Notes under the pieces: generated by a model
Database searches by the model: none
Told to the model about the DNA's origin: nothing
The model's input: the letters and a program-made list of their open reading frames with translations, nothing else
Part shown: piece by piece, positions 25,888 through 33,769 of the stretch
How the letters are laid out: the number at the start of each line of letters is the position of its first letter
How positions within the stretch are numbered: the first letter of the stretch is position 1
Made by a program: the position numbers and the translations under genes
NCBI GenBank assembly: GCA_002315915.1
Contig: DCIB01000013.1
Location: 1-33,769, forward strand
Length of the DNA: 33,769 nucleotides
Direction: 5' to 3'
Origin: Caryophanales bacterium UBA1737
GTDB lineage: Bacteria > Bacillota_I > Bacilli_A > ML615J-28 > CAG-313

Positions 25888-26850
25888 ATGAAAAAATTAA
25901 TTTTAACTATTATTTGTGCACTAATTATATGTTTTTCTACAAGTTGTGATTTTAAGATAATTGAGGAATCAAATGATAATACATCAACTATTACTGATTC
26001 ATCAAAACAAAATGTATCATATATTATTGGAACATCAAATGTTCCAGCATATTCAGTTGTTACAGAAGAAAATGTATCAGTTTATGTTTCAAGTGTTGCA
26101 TTAACTGCAACAGTTGAAATTAATTGTACTGTTAATTATTCTTATTATGGATATAAAACATATGGTTTTCATTCTCAAAGAGAATTGATTACTAGTTCTG
26201 AATCATGTGAGGCAACAGGATTTGTAATCAATGAGGATGGTTATGTTGTAACTAATGCTCATGTAGTTTGTATTGAAGGGGCATCTAGTGTATCTAGTTT
26301 TACATATAATTCTAGAGAAATATATGTTAATTATGCTGATTCTGATGTTAGTATTCCTTGTACAGTCGTTGCTTATGATGAAGATTTAGATTTATGTATC
26401 TTAAAAATGAATACAACTAATATATCTAATATTCAATATTTAACATTCTTTAATCATACATCACCAACTAGTTCTACATATTCAAATAGTAATGCTGTAA
26501 AACTATTATATGGAGAAACAGTTTTAGCTGTTGGTAATGCCGAAGGTTATGGAATGAGTGTTACAAAAGGTGTTGTATCTGCTCCGGTTAGAAATTTTGA
26601 TGGTACATATGCAATTCAAACAGATGCAGCAATTAATGCTGGTAACTCAGGGGGACCTCTTTTAAATGCATATGCGGCTGTTATTGGAATTAATGCATTT
26701 AAAATTGTTTCTTCATCAACATCTGAATCACTTGGTTTTGCGATTCCATCTTATACTGTTTTAGAATATATCGATTCTGTAGAAACATCTAAATCATTAA
26801 CAATTAAAACATATACAACAACTTCTAGAAGTTATCCAGGTGCTGAATAA
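25888..26850 (+). CDS. Trypsin-like serine protease lipoprotein (HtrA-type, no PDZ)
   Basis: 320 residues. The signal peptide ends at a lipobox (STSC, Cys20), so it is anchored outside the cell. The S1C/trypsin-2 catalytic triad is visible: His125 in VTNAHVV, Asp168 in EDLDLCIL, and Ser254 in NAGNSGGPLL. GFVINEDGYVVTNAH and the GFAIPS that follows the nucleophile are typical of DegP/HtrA proteases. It ends about 30 residues later without the PDZ domains of HtrA, so it is a minimal surface protease. A Ser/Thr-rich linker of about 40 residues follows the lipid anchor. Ribosome site AGGAG. Own promoter, own terminator. Confidence 0.88.
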   Translation: MKKLILTIICALIICFSTSCDFKIIEESNDNTSTITDSSKQNVSYIIGTSNVPAYSVVTEENVSVYVSSVALTATVEINCTVNYSYYGYKTYGFHSQRELITSSESCEATGFVINEDGYVVTNAHVVCIEGASSVSSFTYNSREIYVNYADSDVSIPCTVVAYDEDLDLCILKMNTTNISNIQYLTFFNHTSPTSSTYSNSNAVKLLYGETVLAVGNAEGYGMSVTKGVVSAPVRNFDGTYAIQTDAAINAGNSGGPLLNAYAAVIGINAFKIVSSSTSESLGFAIPSYTVLEYIDSVETSKSLTIKTYTTTSRSYPGAE

Positions 26851-26861
26851 GCACCTTTTTT
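26838..26861 (+). terminator. Terminator overlapping the protease stop codon
   Basis: AGGTGCT, loop GAATA, AGCACCT, then five T. The stop codon TAA (26848-26850) lies in the loop and stem. Confidence 0.8.
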
Positions 26862-26891
26862 ATTTAGAAAAAAGAAATCATATTGATCTTT

Positions 26892-26900
26892 TGATATACT
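26892..26900 (+). promoter_or_regulatory. Extended -10 promoter of psuG operon
   Basis: TG-A-TATACT, 26 bases before the psuG start. Confidence 0.45.
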
Positions 26901-26926
26901 ATTAATATAAATGAAAGAGTGATTAT

Positions 26927-27841
26927 ATGAATAATTATATAAAAATAAGTAATGAAGTTAAAAATGCATTAGAAAAAAATATCCCGGTTGTTGCATTAGA
27001 ATCAACAATTATATCCCATGGCATGCCTTATCCTAAAAATTTAGAAACTGCATTAAATTGTGAGAAGATTATTAGAGATAATGGTTGTGTTCCAGCTACT
27101 ATTGCAATAATAAAAGGTCAATTATGTGTTGGATTGGAACACGATGAAATAGAATACCTTGCTAAAGAAGGTGTAAAAGTAACTAAAGTATCACGTCGTG
27201 ATATTCCAGTTATTGTTGCAAGAGGATTAGATGGAGCAACTACTGTTGCTGCAACAATGTATATTGCATCTTTAGCTGGTATTAAAATATTTGCTACAGG
27301 AGGAATTGGAGGAGTTCATAGAGGAGCTGAAATATCAATGGATATTTCTGCAGATTTAGATGAATTATCAAATACTAATGTTGCAGTTGTTTGTGCTGGT
27401 GTTAAAGCTATATTAGATTTAGAAAAAACTTTAGAATATTTAGAAACTAAAGGTGTTATTGTACTTGGATATGGTGTTGATAATTTACCTGATTTTTATA
27501 CAAGAGAATCTAAATATAAAGTTCCTTATAAAACAATAGGTGCAAATGATTGCGCAAAAATATTAAATGTTAAATGGAATATAGGATTAAAAGGTGGAGC
27601 TTTAATATGTAATCCTATACCAAAAGAATATTCATTAGATGAAAATGTGATGAATGATGCTATTGATAAAGCATTAAAATCTATGAATGATTTAGGCATA
27701 ACAGGTAAAGATCAAACTCCATATTTATTAAAAACAATTGTAGAATTAACTAATGGGGCAAGTTTAGATGCAAATATAAAACTTGTATATAATAACTGTA
27801 AAGTAGCATCTGATATTGCAAAAGAATTATATAAATTATGA
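26927..27841 (+). CDS. psuG: Pseudouridine-5'-phosphate glycosidase
   Basis: 304 residues, the full family length. It cleaves the C-C glycosidic bond of pseudouridine 5'-phosphate to uracil and ribose 5-phosphate. Conserved stretches include ALESTIISHGMPYP with the catalytic Glu25, GLDGATTVAATM, FATGGIGGVHRGAE (near 125-138), CAGVKAILDLEKTLEYLET (the Lys-containing active-site helix) and GKDQTPYLLK near 265. No pseudouridine kinase (psuK) neighbour is seen, although this usually supplies the substrate. The stop is TGA overlapping the next start (ATGA, 4 bases), so psuG and rsuA are translationally coupled. Ribosome site weak (GAAAGAG). Confidence 0.93.
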   Translation: MNNYIKISNEVKNALEKNIPVVALESTIISHGMPYPKNLETALNCEKIIRDNGCVPATIAIIKGQLCVGLEHDEIEYLAKEGVKVTKVSRRDIPVIVARGLDGATTVAATMYIASLAGIKIFATGGIGGVHRGAEISMDISADLDELSNTNVAVVCAGVKAILDLEKTLEYLETKGVIVLGYGVDNLPDFYTRESKYKVPYKTIGANDCAKILNVKWNIGLKGGALICNPIPKEYSLDENVMNDAIDKALKSMNDLGITGKDQTPYLLKTIVELTNGASLDANIKLVYNNCKVASDIAKELYKL

Positions 27842-28533
27842 GAATAGATAAATTATTATCTTTTTACTTTGATATATCAAGAAAAGAAGTCAAAAAATTA
27901 TTTAAAGATAATAAAGTTTTAGTTAATAATAAAATAATTATTGATTCATCAACAAATGTCAATGAATCAAATGATATTATTTATTGTAATGACATATTAG
28001 TAATATATGAACCATTTATTTATCTTGTTTTAAATAAGCCAAAAGATTATGTTACATCAACTAAAGATAACATAAATAAAACTGTTTTAAGTTTAATTAA
28101 TGACTTTAAGAAATATAATTTATTCCCTGTTGGTAGACTTGATATTGATACAACTGGTTTGTTACTTATTACTAATGATGGAAATTTATCACATAAGATT
28201 ACAAGTCCTAATAGTCATATTCATAAAATATATGAAGTAACATCTTTATATGAATTATCAACACAAGATATTAATAAAGTTAAAAATGGTATTATGATGG
28301 ATAATAAATTAACTAATCCAATTATTATTAGTAAAATATCTTCTAATATTTATCATGTTGATATTGAAGATGGTAAATATCATGAAGTTAAAAGAATATT
28401 TGAATATTTAAATAATAAAGTTTTAAAATTAAAACGCCTACAAATTGGTAAATATATATTACCTGATTCTTTAAAAGAAGGTAATTATATCAAAATAACA
28501 GATAGTGAAGTAAAGAAATTTTTAGGAGAATAA
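27838..28533 (+). CDS. rsuA: RsuA-family rRNA pseudouridine synthase
   Basis: 231 residues. An N-terminal S4 RNA-binding domain (MRIDKLLSFYFDISRKEVK..., 1-55) is followed by the pseudouridine synthase fold. The catalytic Asp is Asp102 in VGRLDIDTTGLLLITNDG; LNKPKDYV (about 65-72) and EGKYHEVKR-like DGKYHEVKRIF (near 180) complete the family motifs. Members make pseudouridine 516 in 16S rRNA (RsuA) or related 23S sites (RluB/E/F); RsuA is the best guess by length and motif. It overlaps psuG by 4 bases, pairing an enzyme that makes pseudouridine in RNA with one that breaks it down. Confidence 0.88.
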   Translation: MRIDKLLSFYFDISRKEVKKLFKDNKVLVNNKIIIDSSTNVNESNDIIYCNDILVIYEPFIYLVLNKPKDYVTSTKDNINKTVLSLINDFKKYNLFPVGRLDIDTTGLLLITNDGNLSHKITSPNSHIHKIYEVTSLYELSTQDINKVKNGIMMDNKLTNPIIISKISSNIYHVDIEDGKYHEVKRIFEYLNNKVLKLKRLQIGKYILPDSLKEGNYIKITDSEVKKFLGE

Positions 28534-28536
28534 AAA

Positions 28537-29700
28537 ATGAAAAAGAATAAAAGGAAAATATCTTTATTTAGAAAAATACTTAGATGTCTTTTAGTATTAC
28601 TTTTATTATTATTTTGTACTTTGCATATGAGCATATCTTTTTGTGTTACCGATGCAAATAATGAATATGATACAGTATTAAATACAAATATAAAATCAAC
28701 ATCTAATCCATTAATTAAAGATATTGCTGTTCTTGGAGCACATGATGCATTTACATGTGATTTAAAACAAACAAATGAAGCTGATAAAAATGATTCTATG
28801 TATGGAGTATTTAATAATGCTTTTGTTAAAACTCTTGGCGGTGGATTAATTACAAGATTATCAAGAGCGCAAGCACATTCTGTAAAAGAATTATTATATG
28901 CTGGAGTAAGATACCTAGATGTAAGAGTATCTTTAGTAGATGGAAAATATTATACAACACATGGACTTCTTGCTGGAAACTTAGAAGATTATGTTAAAGA
29001 TGTAGTAGATTTCTTAGAAAATCATCCAGGTGAATATATAATATTTGATATTCAACACTTTGATGCCGAAGAACATGGTGTTCAATATAGAGATACAAAT
29101 GGTAATTCTCATAATAAAGATTTATTTGATGATTTATTTACTTTCTTAAGTAATATTAAAAATTCTAGTAATAAATCTATCTTTGATTATATTCCATATA
29201 CTAATTCTACCGCAATAAACGAGTTAACTTATAATGATGTTACAAGTAATAGAGCATCATCTGGAGTTGTAATGATGGCTAAATGTTGTCATAATGATAA
29301 AGTTTATTTTAGAGATGGCGATGCCGGCGATGATCAAACATCATTTAATAGTGTTAGAAGTTTATGGCATAATAAAAATGATGATGATTTAATGATTCAA
29401 TTAATTGATCAAGAAATGAATTTTGTTAAAGATAATCACTTACAAGATTCATATTTAATTATAAATCAAGCCCAAGAAACAGGATTTATTACAAATTTAT
29501 CTATTGTTAATTCTTTAAATAGATGGAGTTTATTAAATATGGCTAATACTTATAATGCAAAACTTGTTAAAGATAAAACTAAATTTATGAGTTGGCTTGA
29601 ATATATGCCTATATTTATGGTAGATTATGCTACATCAAATTATGGTAATTTTAATAAATTAGCTAATACTTATATTGCAGAATATAATTCATTATTATAA
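28537..29700 (+). CDS. Secreted phosphatidylinositol-specific phospholipase C-like protein
   Basis: 387 residues. A basic N-terminus and hydrophobic segment (about 17-37) form a signal peptide or anchor; no clear lipobox. The PI-PLC X domain follows: VLGAHDAF with catalytic His69, AGVRYLDVRVS (near 127-137), YTTHGLL with the second catalytic His142, and HPGEYIIFDIQHF. These correspond to the two histidines of bacterial PI-PLC, which cleave phosphatidylinositol or GPI anchors to cyclic inositol phosphate. Substrates are normally eukaryotic lipids, consistent with a host-associated life; that is inference. Begins 3 bases after rsuA with an AGGAG site; the functional link to psuG-rsuA is unclear. 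Confidence 0.85.
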   Translation: MKKNKRKISLFRKILRCLLVLLLLLFCTLHMSISFCVTDANNEYDTVLNTNIKSTSNPLIKDIAVLGAHDAFTCDLKQTNEADKNDSMYGVFNNAFVKTLGGGLITRLSRAQAHSVKELLYAGVRYLDVRVSLVDGKYYTTHGLLAGNLEDYVKDVVDFLENHPGEYIIFDIQHFDAEEHGVQYRDTNGNSHNKDLFDDLFTFLSNIKNSSNKSIFDYIPYTNSTAINELTYNDVTSNRASSGVVMMAKCCHNDKVYFRDGDAGDDQTSFNSVRSLWHNKNDDDLMIQLIDQEMNFVKDNHLQDSYLIINQAQETGFITNLSIVNSLNRWSLLNMANTYNAKLVKDKTKFMSWLEYMPIFMVDYATSNYGNFNKLANTYIAEYNSLL

Positions 29701-29705
29701 TAATG

Positions 29706-29736
29706 AAATCTCAACAGTTAACTGTTGAGATTTTTT
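29706..29736 (+). terminator. Terminator of psuG-rsuA-PLC operon
   Basis: A 28-bp perfect palindrome (half site AAATCTCAACAGTT) followed by T's. Folds to a strong hairpin. Confidence 0.88.
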
Positions 29737-29766
29737 AATGTTATAAAAGATTATAATGTAATAATA

Positions 29767-29775
29767 TGATAAAAT
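29767..29775 (+). promoter_or_regulatory. Extended -10 promoter of the alpha-galactosidase operon
   Basis: TG-A-TAAAAT within ATATGATAAAATA, 26 bases before the start codon, then a ribosome site ATGAGG. Confidence 0.5.
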
Positions 29776-29800
29776 AAGTAATAGAAATGAGGTAATATAT

Positions 29801-32134
29801 ATGATAAAAGTAAATAATGAACACTTTATTATTGAAACTAAAAATTTAAGTTATATTTTTCATCATAATAAACTTGGATATTTAGTAAATGATTATTTTG
29901 GCGATAAGGTAAATTTAACAGGAGATTTTAATGCGTTAGGATTAAAAGAAGCATTTGCAAAAGGTACTACTCCTGTTGTTGATAAGGATGTTGATCCGCA
30001 ATTCGCTTCTGATAATCAATTATTAGAATTTTCTTTTGCTCAAAAAGGGGATTATAAGGAACCCGCTATTATTATTAAAAATGATTCTAGAGGTTATACT
30101 TATGATTTTAGATATTTAGATTATAGTATTTCTGATAAAGTTACTCCTTTAGTTGATTTGCCTAATATTCATGATGTATCAAGTGAATTAATAGTAAGAC
30201 TTAAAGAACAAGTATTAGATATTATTATAGAATTACATTATATAATAAGTGACAATCATGATTGTATAGTAAGAAGTACTACTTTAGTTAACAATACTAC
30301 TGAAGAACTAATTATTAATAAAATATGTTCTATGCAATTTGATTTAATTAATAATAAATATCATGTTGTGAATTTAAATGGATCTTGGATTACAGAAACT
30401 CATGCTTCTTGTCAAAAAATCTATCCTGGTATTTATATAAATGATTCTAAAACAGGTAATTCTTCTAATAAACATAATCCATTCTTCTTAATACATGAAG
30501 AAAAAGCAACAGATGATTATGGATCATGTTATGGATTTAATTTAATATATTCTGGAAATCATCAAGAATTAGTAGAGTTAAGTGTTTATGATCATTTACA
30601 TATTCAATCTGGTATTAACCCTTATATGTTAAATTATCATGTTAATAGTAAAGAAGTTTTTCAAACTCCTTATGCATTAATGAGTTATTCATCTAAAGGA
30701 TTAAATGCATTAAGTCATAGAATGCATGATTTTATAAATGATTGTATAGTAAATGCGAATTTTCGCTACTATCCCAGGCCAATTTTAATTAATAACTGGG
30801 AAGGTACTTATTTTAAATTTACTGAAAGCAAATTATTATCTATTGCTCGTGCAGCTAAAAAATTTGGTGTTGAACTATTTGTATTAGATGATGGTTGGTT
30901 CTCAACAAGAAATGATGATACTCAAGGATTAGGTGACTATGATGTAAATACTAAGAAATTACCTCATGGAATTACTGGTCTTGCTAAAAGAATTAATGAT
31001 ATTGGATTAGATTTTGGATTGTGGATGGAACCAGAATCAATCAATCCTAATTCTAAGTTATATAAAGCTCATCCTGATTGGGCTATTGCTGTAGATGGTA
31101 TTAAACCTAATGAAGCTAGAAATCAATATATACTTGATTTAACTAATAAAGAAGTTCAAGATTATATTATATCTAACATAGAAGAAATATTATCTACTGC
31201 TAATATTAAATATATTAAATGGGATATGAATAGAAATATCACAGATATTCCAGGTAAAGATTTTGATGCAGGGGAGTTTTATTTTAGATATATGAAAGGT
31301 TTATATCGTATATTATTAAAACTTACTACTGATTTTCCACATGTATTATTTGAAAACTGTGCATCAGGTGGTAATAGATTAGATCTTGGAATGTTATCTT
31401 TCTTCCCACAAACATGGGCATCTGATGATTCTGACCCTTATGAAAGAATATCTATTCAAGAAGGATTATCTTATGGTTATCCTCAAAGTTGTTATTCATG
31501 TCATGTATCTCATAGACAAAATCATCAAGTATTACGTGATACACCGTATTCTACTAAGTTTTGTGTAGCAGCATTTGGTGTACTTGGTTATGAATTAATG
31601 CTTAATGAATTATCCGATATTGAACAACGTGAAATTAAAAAAGAGATTGCATTTTATAAAGAACATAGAAATTTATTTCAATATGGACATTTCTATCGTT
31701 TAAAAAATAAAGAATATCCAGGTGATTCAGCTATGTGGATGATAAAAGCTAAAGATAATTCAGAAGCAATAGTAGGATATTTTAATGGAGTTCAAACAGG
31801 AAGACCTCACGAAACAGTTATTAGAAATCTAGATTTAGATGAAAATGCCTTATATCAAATAGAAGTATTACGACAAGATCACTCATTAAAATTATTTGGT
31901 AATTTAATAAATATGATTTTACCTATTCATGTTAATTCTGATGGTGCATTAGTTACTACAATTTCAAAGCACATGGGAATGGATATGGAAAAAGAAAATT
32001 ATACAGTTGATGGAAGTATTCTTAATAAAGGTTTAATATTAAAGAGTGAATGGGCTGGTAATGGCCAATCTGATGACGTAAGAATTCTTGGTGATTTTGG
32101 TGCTCGTTTATACTATATTAAAAAAGTTAATTAA
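29801..32134 (+). CDS. Alpha-galactosidase, glycoside hydrolase family 36
   Basis: 777 residues, slightly longer than the usual 720-750. Releases galactose from melibiose, raffinose and related alpha-galactosides in the cytoplasm (no signal peptide). An N-terminal beta-supersandwich (1-~320) precedes the (beta/alpha)8 barrel: RPILINNWEGTYF, FVLDDGWF, LGDYDVNTKKLPHG, GLWMEPESINP, then KWDMNR with the predicted nucleophile Asp475, FENCASGGNRLDLG, and WASDDSDPYER with the predicted acid/base Asp542. Spacing of the two Asp residues fits GH36. Called aga, rafA or melA in different species, so I give no symbol. The following GPH carrier should supply its substrate. Ribosome site ATGAGG. Confidence 0.94.
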   Translation: MIKVNNEHFIIETKNLSYIFHHNKLGYLVNDYFGDKVNLTGDFNALGLKEAFAKGTTPVVDKDVDPQFASDNQLLEFSFAQKGDYKEPAIIIKNDSRGYTYDFRYLDYSISDKVTPLVDLPNIHDVSSELIVRLKEQVLDIIIELHYIISDNHDCIVRSTTLVNNTTEELIINKICSMQFDLINNKYHVVNLNGSWITETHASCQKIYPGIYINDSKTGNSSNKHNPFFLIHEEKATDDYGSCYGFNLIYSGNHQELVELSVYDHLHIQSGINPYMLNYHVNSKEVFQTPYALMSYSSKGLNALSHRMHDFINDCIVNANFRYYPRPILINNWEGTYFKFTESKLLSIARAAKKFGVELFVLDDGWFSTRNDDTQGLGDYDVNTKKLPHGITGLAKRINDIGLDFGLWMEPESINPNSKLYKAHPDWAIAVDGIKPNEARNQYILDLTNKEVQDYIISNIEEILSTANIKYIKWDMNRNITDIPGKDFDAGEFYFRYMKGLYRILLKLTTDFPHVLFENCASGGNRLDLGMLSFFPQTWASDDSDPYERISIQEGLSYGYPQSCYSCHVSHRQNHQVLRDTPYSTKFCVAAFGVLGYELMLNELSDIEQREIKKEIAFYKEHRNLFQYGHFYRLKNKEYPGDSAMWMIKAKDNSEAIVGYFNGVQTGRPHETVIRNLDLDENALYQIEVLRQDHSLKLFGNLINMILPIHVNSDGALVTTISKHMGMDMEKENYTVDGSILNKGLILKSEWAGNGQSDDVRILGDFGARLYYIKKVN

Positions 32135-32160
32135 ATAAATCATTGAAAGGAAAATATATT

Positions 32161-33726
32161 ATGAGTTTATGGAATTTAAATAAAACTTATACTGGTGATG
32201 TACCTCCAAAACTAACCGTTGGTGTATATTGTGGTGCTGGCGCATTTAGAGATGCTTGTTATCAATTAGTATCATCATTTCTATTAACATATATCACATT
32301 ATCTGGTGTTTTAGGTCCAACACCTACAGATTATTTAGCACAGTTTGGTGTTATTAGTCTAATTGTTGTTATTTATCGTATATGGGATGGATTAAATGAT
32401 CCTATTATGGGATGGATAATTGAAAAAGTACATTTCAAATGGGGTAAATATAAACCATGGATTTTAATTGGTGGTATATTAAACTCTGTTGTTGTAGCAG
32501 TATTATTCTTATGGCGTCCTACAGGATGGGGATTTGTTGCAATGTTTGCAGTATTCTACTTCTTATGGGATATAGTATTTACTGTTAATGATATTGCTTA
32601 TTGGTCAATGCTTCCATCGTTTACTAAAGATGAACAAAGAAAAAATAGAATTACTTCTATAATGGAAATTTGTATTTCTATTGGAGTATTTGTCGTTTAT
32701 GCATTAGTACCTACTCTTGTTGGTCAAGAAGGAACTGTTGCAAAAGATGTATATGGTGTTATTGCTACAGTAATAGTTATATTATTTGCTTTAAGTCAAA
32801 TTGCAGTATGTGTATTCTGTAAGGAACATCAAAGAAATGCTGAAGATGAAGCTAAAGAACAAGAAGATGTTAAATTTAAAGATATGTTTACTATCTTTAA
32901 AGAAAATGATCAATTCCGTATTAACATTATAGCTATTTTACTTAACTATTTAGGTAGTGGTGTAGTTGTTGGATTTGGTATGTATTATTTCTATTTAATG
33001 TTTGGTTATGGAGGAGATACTGGTGGTGCTTACCAATTTATCTTTACTGTAATGTATGCTGTAGGAACATTAATATCTCAAATTGCTTATTCATTTATTG
33101 CAAAGAAACTTACTAGAAAACAAATTTATACTATTGCAACAATTATTACTGCTATAGGATATTTATTATTACTAGTTACTGGATTCCCACTATTTGGTAC
33201 AAGACCACTTGCAGATCCTAATGGAGCTAATTTAATGTGGTTATTATATGTATCTGGATTCTTACTATTCTTCGGTCAAGGTGTTATTGCAATTGCAATT
33301 ATTATTCAAATGCAAACAACTATTGAATATAATGAATGGAAAACTGGTAAGAGAAAAGAAGCTGTTGCATCTTCAATGAGAGCACTAGCTGCTAAACTTA
33401 GTGGTTCAATTCAACAAGCTTTAATTTATGGAACACTTTCTGCTAGTTCACTATATGTTGCAACTCAAAAAATTTCTGAATTAGAAAATAATTGTGCTGC
33501 TAATGGTATTACTTTAACAGAAGCAATGAAAGCTGAATTAAATGCAACTATTCAAGCTAGTATTAGTAATTGGCAAATGTTAGTACTTGCTGTTGGTATG
33601 ATTGTAATACCTCTAATTCTAATTATAGTATCATCATACTTATCAACTAAAGTATTCAAAATAGATGAAAAATTCTATTCTAAGATTTGTTCTGATTTAG
33701 ATGAACGTCATAAAGCTAATGCTTAA
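32161..33726 (+). CDS. GPH-family sugar:cation symporter (alpha-galactoside uptake)
   Basis: 521 residues from the ATG at 32161, the best start: GAAAGG lies 10 bases before it, while an upstream TTG (32143) would overlap that ribosome site. About 12 membrane segments. MelB-like GPH features are clear: WDGLNDPIMGWIIEK (75-89), HFKWGKYKPW (91-100), FTVNDIAYWSMLPS, EYNEWKTGKRKEA in the second half. Operon partner of the GH36 alpha-galactosidase, 26 bases upstream, so melibiose/raffinose-type import with Na+ or H+ is the most likely role. The first residues (MSLWNLNKTYTGDVPPKLT) are hydrophilic before segment 1. Confidence 0.9.
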   Translation: MSLWNLNKTYTGDVPPKLTVGVYCGAGAFRDACYQLVSSFLLTYITLSGVLGPTPTDYLAQFGVISLIVVIYRIWDGLNDPIMGWIIEKVHFKWGKYKPWILIGGILNSVVVAVLFLWRPTGWGFVAMFAVFYFLWDIVFTVNDIAYWSMLPSFTKDEQRKNRITSIMEICISIGVFVVYALVPTLVGQEGTVAKDVYGVIATVIVILFALSQIAVCVFCKEHQRNAEDEAKEQEDVKFKDMFTIFKENDQFRINIIAILLNYLGSGVVVGFGMYYFYLMFGYGGDTGGAYQFIFTVMYAVGTLISQIAYSFIAKKLTRKQIYTIATIITAIGYLLLLVTGFPLFGTRPLADPNGANLMWLLYVSGFLLFFGQGVIAIAIIIQMQTTIEYNEWKTGKRKEAVASSMRALAAKLSGSIQQALIYGTLSASSLYVATQKISELENNCAANGITLTEAMKAELNATIQASISNWQMLVLAVGMIVIPLILIIVSSYLSTKVFKIDEKFYSKICSDLDERHKANA

Positions 33727-33737
33727 TAAATTAACAA

Positions 33738-33757
33738 GGTAACCTTTGAAGGGTACC
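33738..33757. other. Hairpin with GGTACC arms after the last gene
   Basis: GGTAACCTT, TG loop, AAGGGTACC pair at 8 of 9 positions. No T-run is visible before the window ends, so I cannot call it a terminator. Confidence 0.35.
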
Positions 33758-33769
33758 CCTAAAGTTGGA

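Noticed and set aside
25888..26850. Gene after potC as a diverged PotD
   Set aside because: It has a complete His-Asp-Ser trypsin-type triad and none of the binding-protein motifs; a terminator also separates it from potC.
27839..27841. TGA read as tryptophan (Mycoplasma code)
   Set aside because: No in-frame TGA interrupts any gene, tryptophan is TGG everywhere, and the TGA forms a normal ATGA overlap with rsuA.
32143..32160. TTG start giving six extra residues in the last carrier
   Set aside because: It would overlap the GAAAGG ribosome site that properly serves the ATG at 32161.
33733..33769. Resemblance of AACAAGGTAACC...GTTGGA to the 3' end of 16S rRNA
   Set aside because: The spacing between the two words is wrong and no upstream rRNA sequence is present; it directly follows a protein gene, so I regard it as chance.
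1..33769. CRISPR arrays, tRNA or rRNA genes, insertion sequences, phage genes
   Set aside because: No regularly spaced repeats, no TTCGA-type tRNA arms with acceptor pairs, and no transposase or integrase motifs were seen on either strand.

Overview
The window is a very AT-rich stretch of a low-GC bacterial chromosome. It is Gram-positive-like: strong AGGAG-type ribosome sites, several lipoproteins with lipoboxes, and short U-run terminators. Tryptophan is written TGG throughout and one gene (psuG) ends in TGA, so I read it with the standard bacterial code and not the Mycoplasma code. Transporters dominate: five MFS/GPH secondary carriers plus an Opp-type and a Pot-type ABC system. Together with an alpha-galactosidase and Cys-rich or InlB-type repeat domains, this suggests an uncultured gut-type Bacilli/Erysipelotrichia/Acholeplasma-like anaerobe. 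That placement is inference; there is no rRNA or other marker gene here.

Layout. 1-6.75 kb: a small membrane protein (-), a flavin reductase-like protein with an extra C-terminal domain (+), an MFS carrier (-), then galM and a large lipoprotein nuclease of the endonuclease I family as a tight pair (+). 6.8-9.1 kb: a GPH/SLC45-like carrier and a small membrane HExxH protein. 9.1-13.0 kb: an operon of an S33-type alpha/beta hydrolase, a GPH carrier and an M20 peptidase, whose promoter sits in the loop of a 20-bp inverted repeat. 13.2-13.9 kb: a CBS-domain gene broken by a frameshift. 14.1-20.7 kb: oppBCDFA, preceded by palindromic operator-like sites; its OppC carries an insertion of about 240 residues made of InlB/Flg_new B-repeats. 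20.7-22.6 kb: a small membrane protein and a convergent MFS carrier. 22.9-25.8 kb: potABC without a potD. 25.9-29.7 kb: a trypsin-like lipoprotein protease, then a psuG-rsuA-PI-PLC operon. 29.8-33.7 kb: a GH36 alpha-galactosidase with a GPH carrier.

How it fits together. The genes describe a scavenger. Alpha-galactosides are probably imported by the last carrier, cut by the GH36 enzyme, and the galactose anomer is handled by GalM. Peptides come in through Opp and are trimmed by S33 and M20 peptidases. Polyamines (or a related cation) come in through PotABC. Surface or secreted nuclease, protease and phosphoinositide phospholipase domains supply nutrients or act on neighbours. No rRNA, tRNA, CRISPR array, insertion sequence or phage gene was found. 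Nearly every transcription unit ends in an easily seen hairpin terminator. No stretch over 300 bases is left unexplained once the frameshifted 3' part of the CBS gene (to 13887) is counted.

The feature I consider most novel is the B-repeat insertion in OppC. Next are the flavin reductase/PCP-reductase-like fusion, the GPH carrier locked between two peptidases, the CG-centred palindromes, and the 34-bp perfect palindrome between divergent transporter genes.
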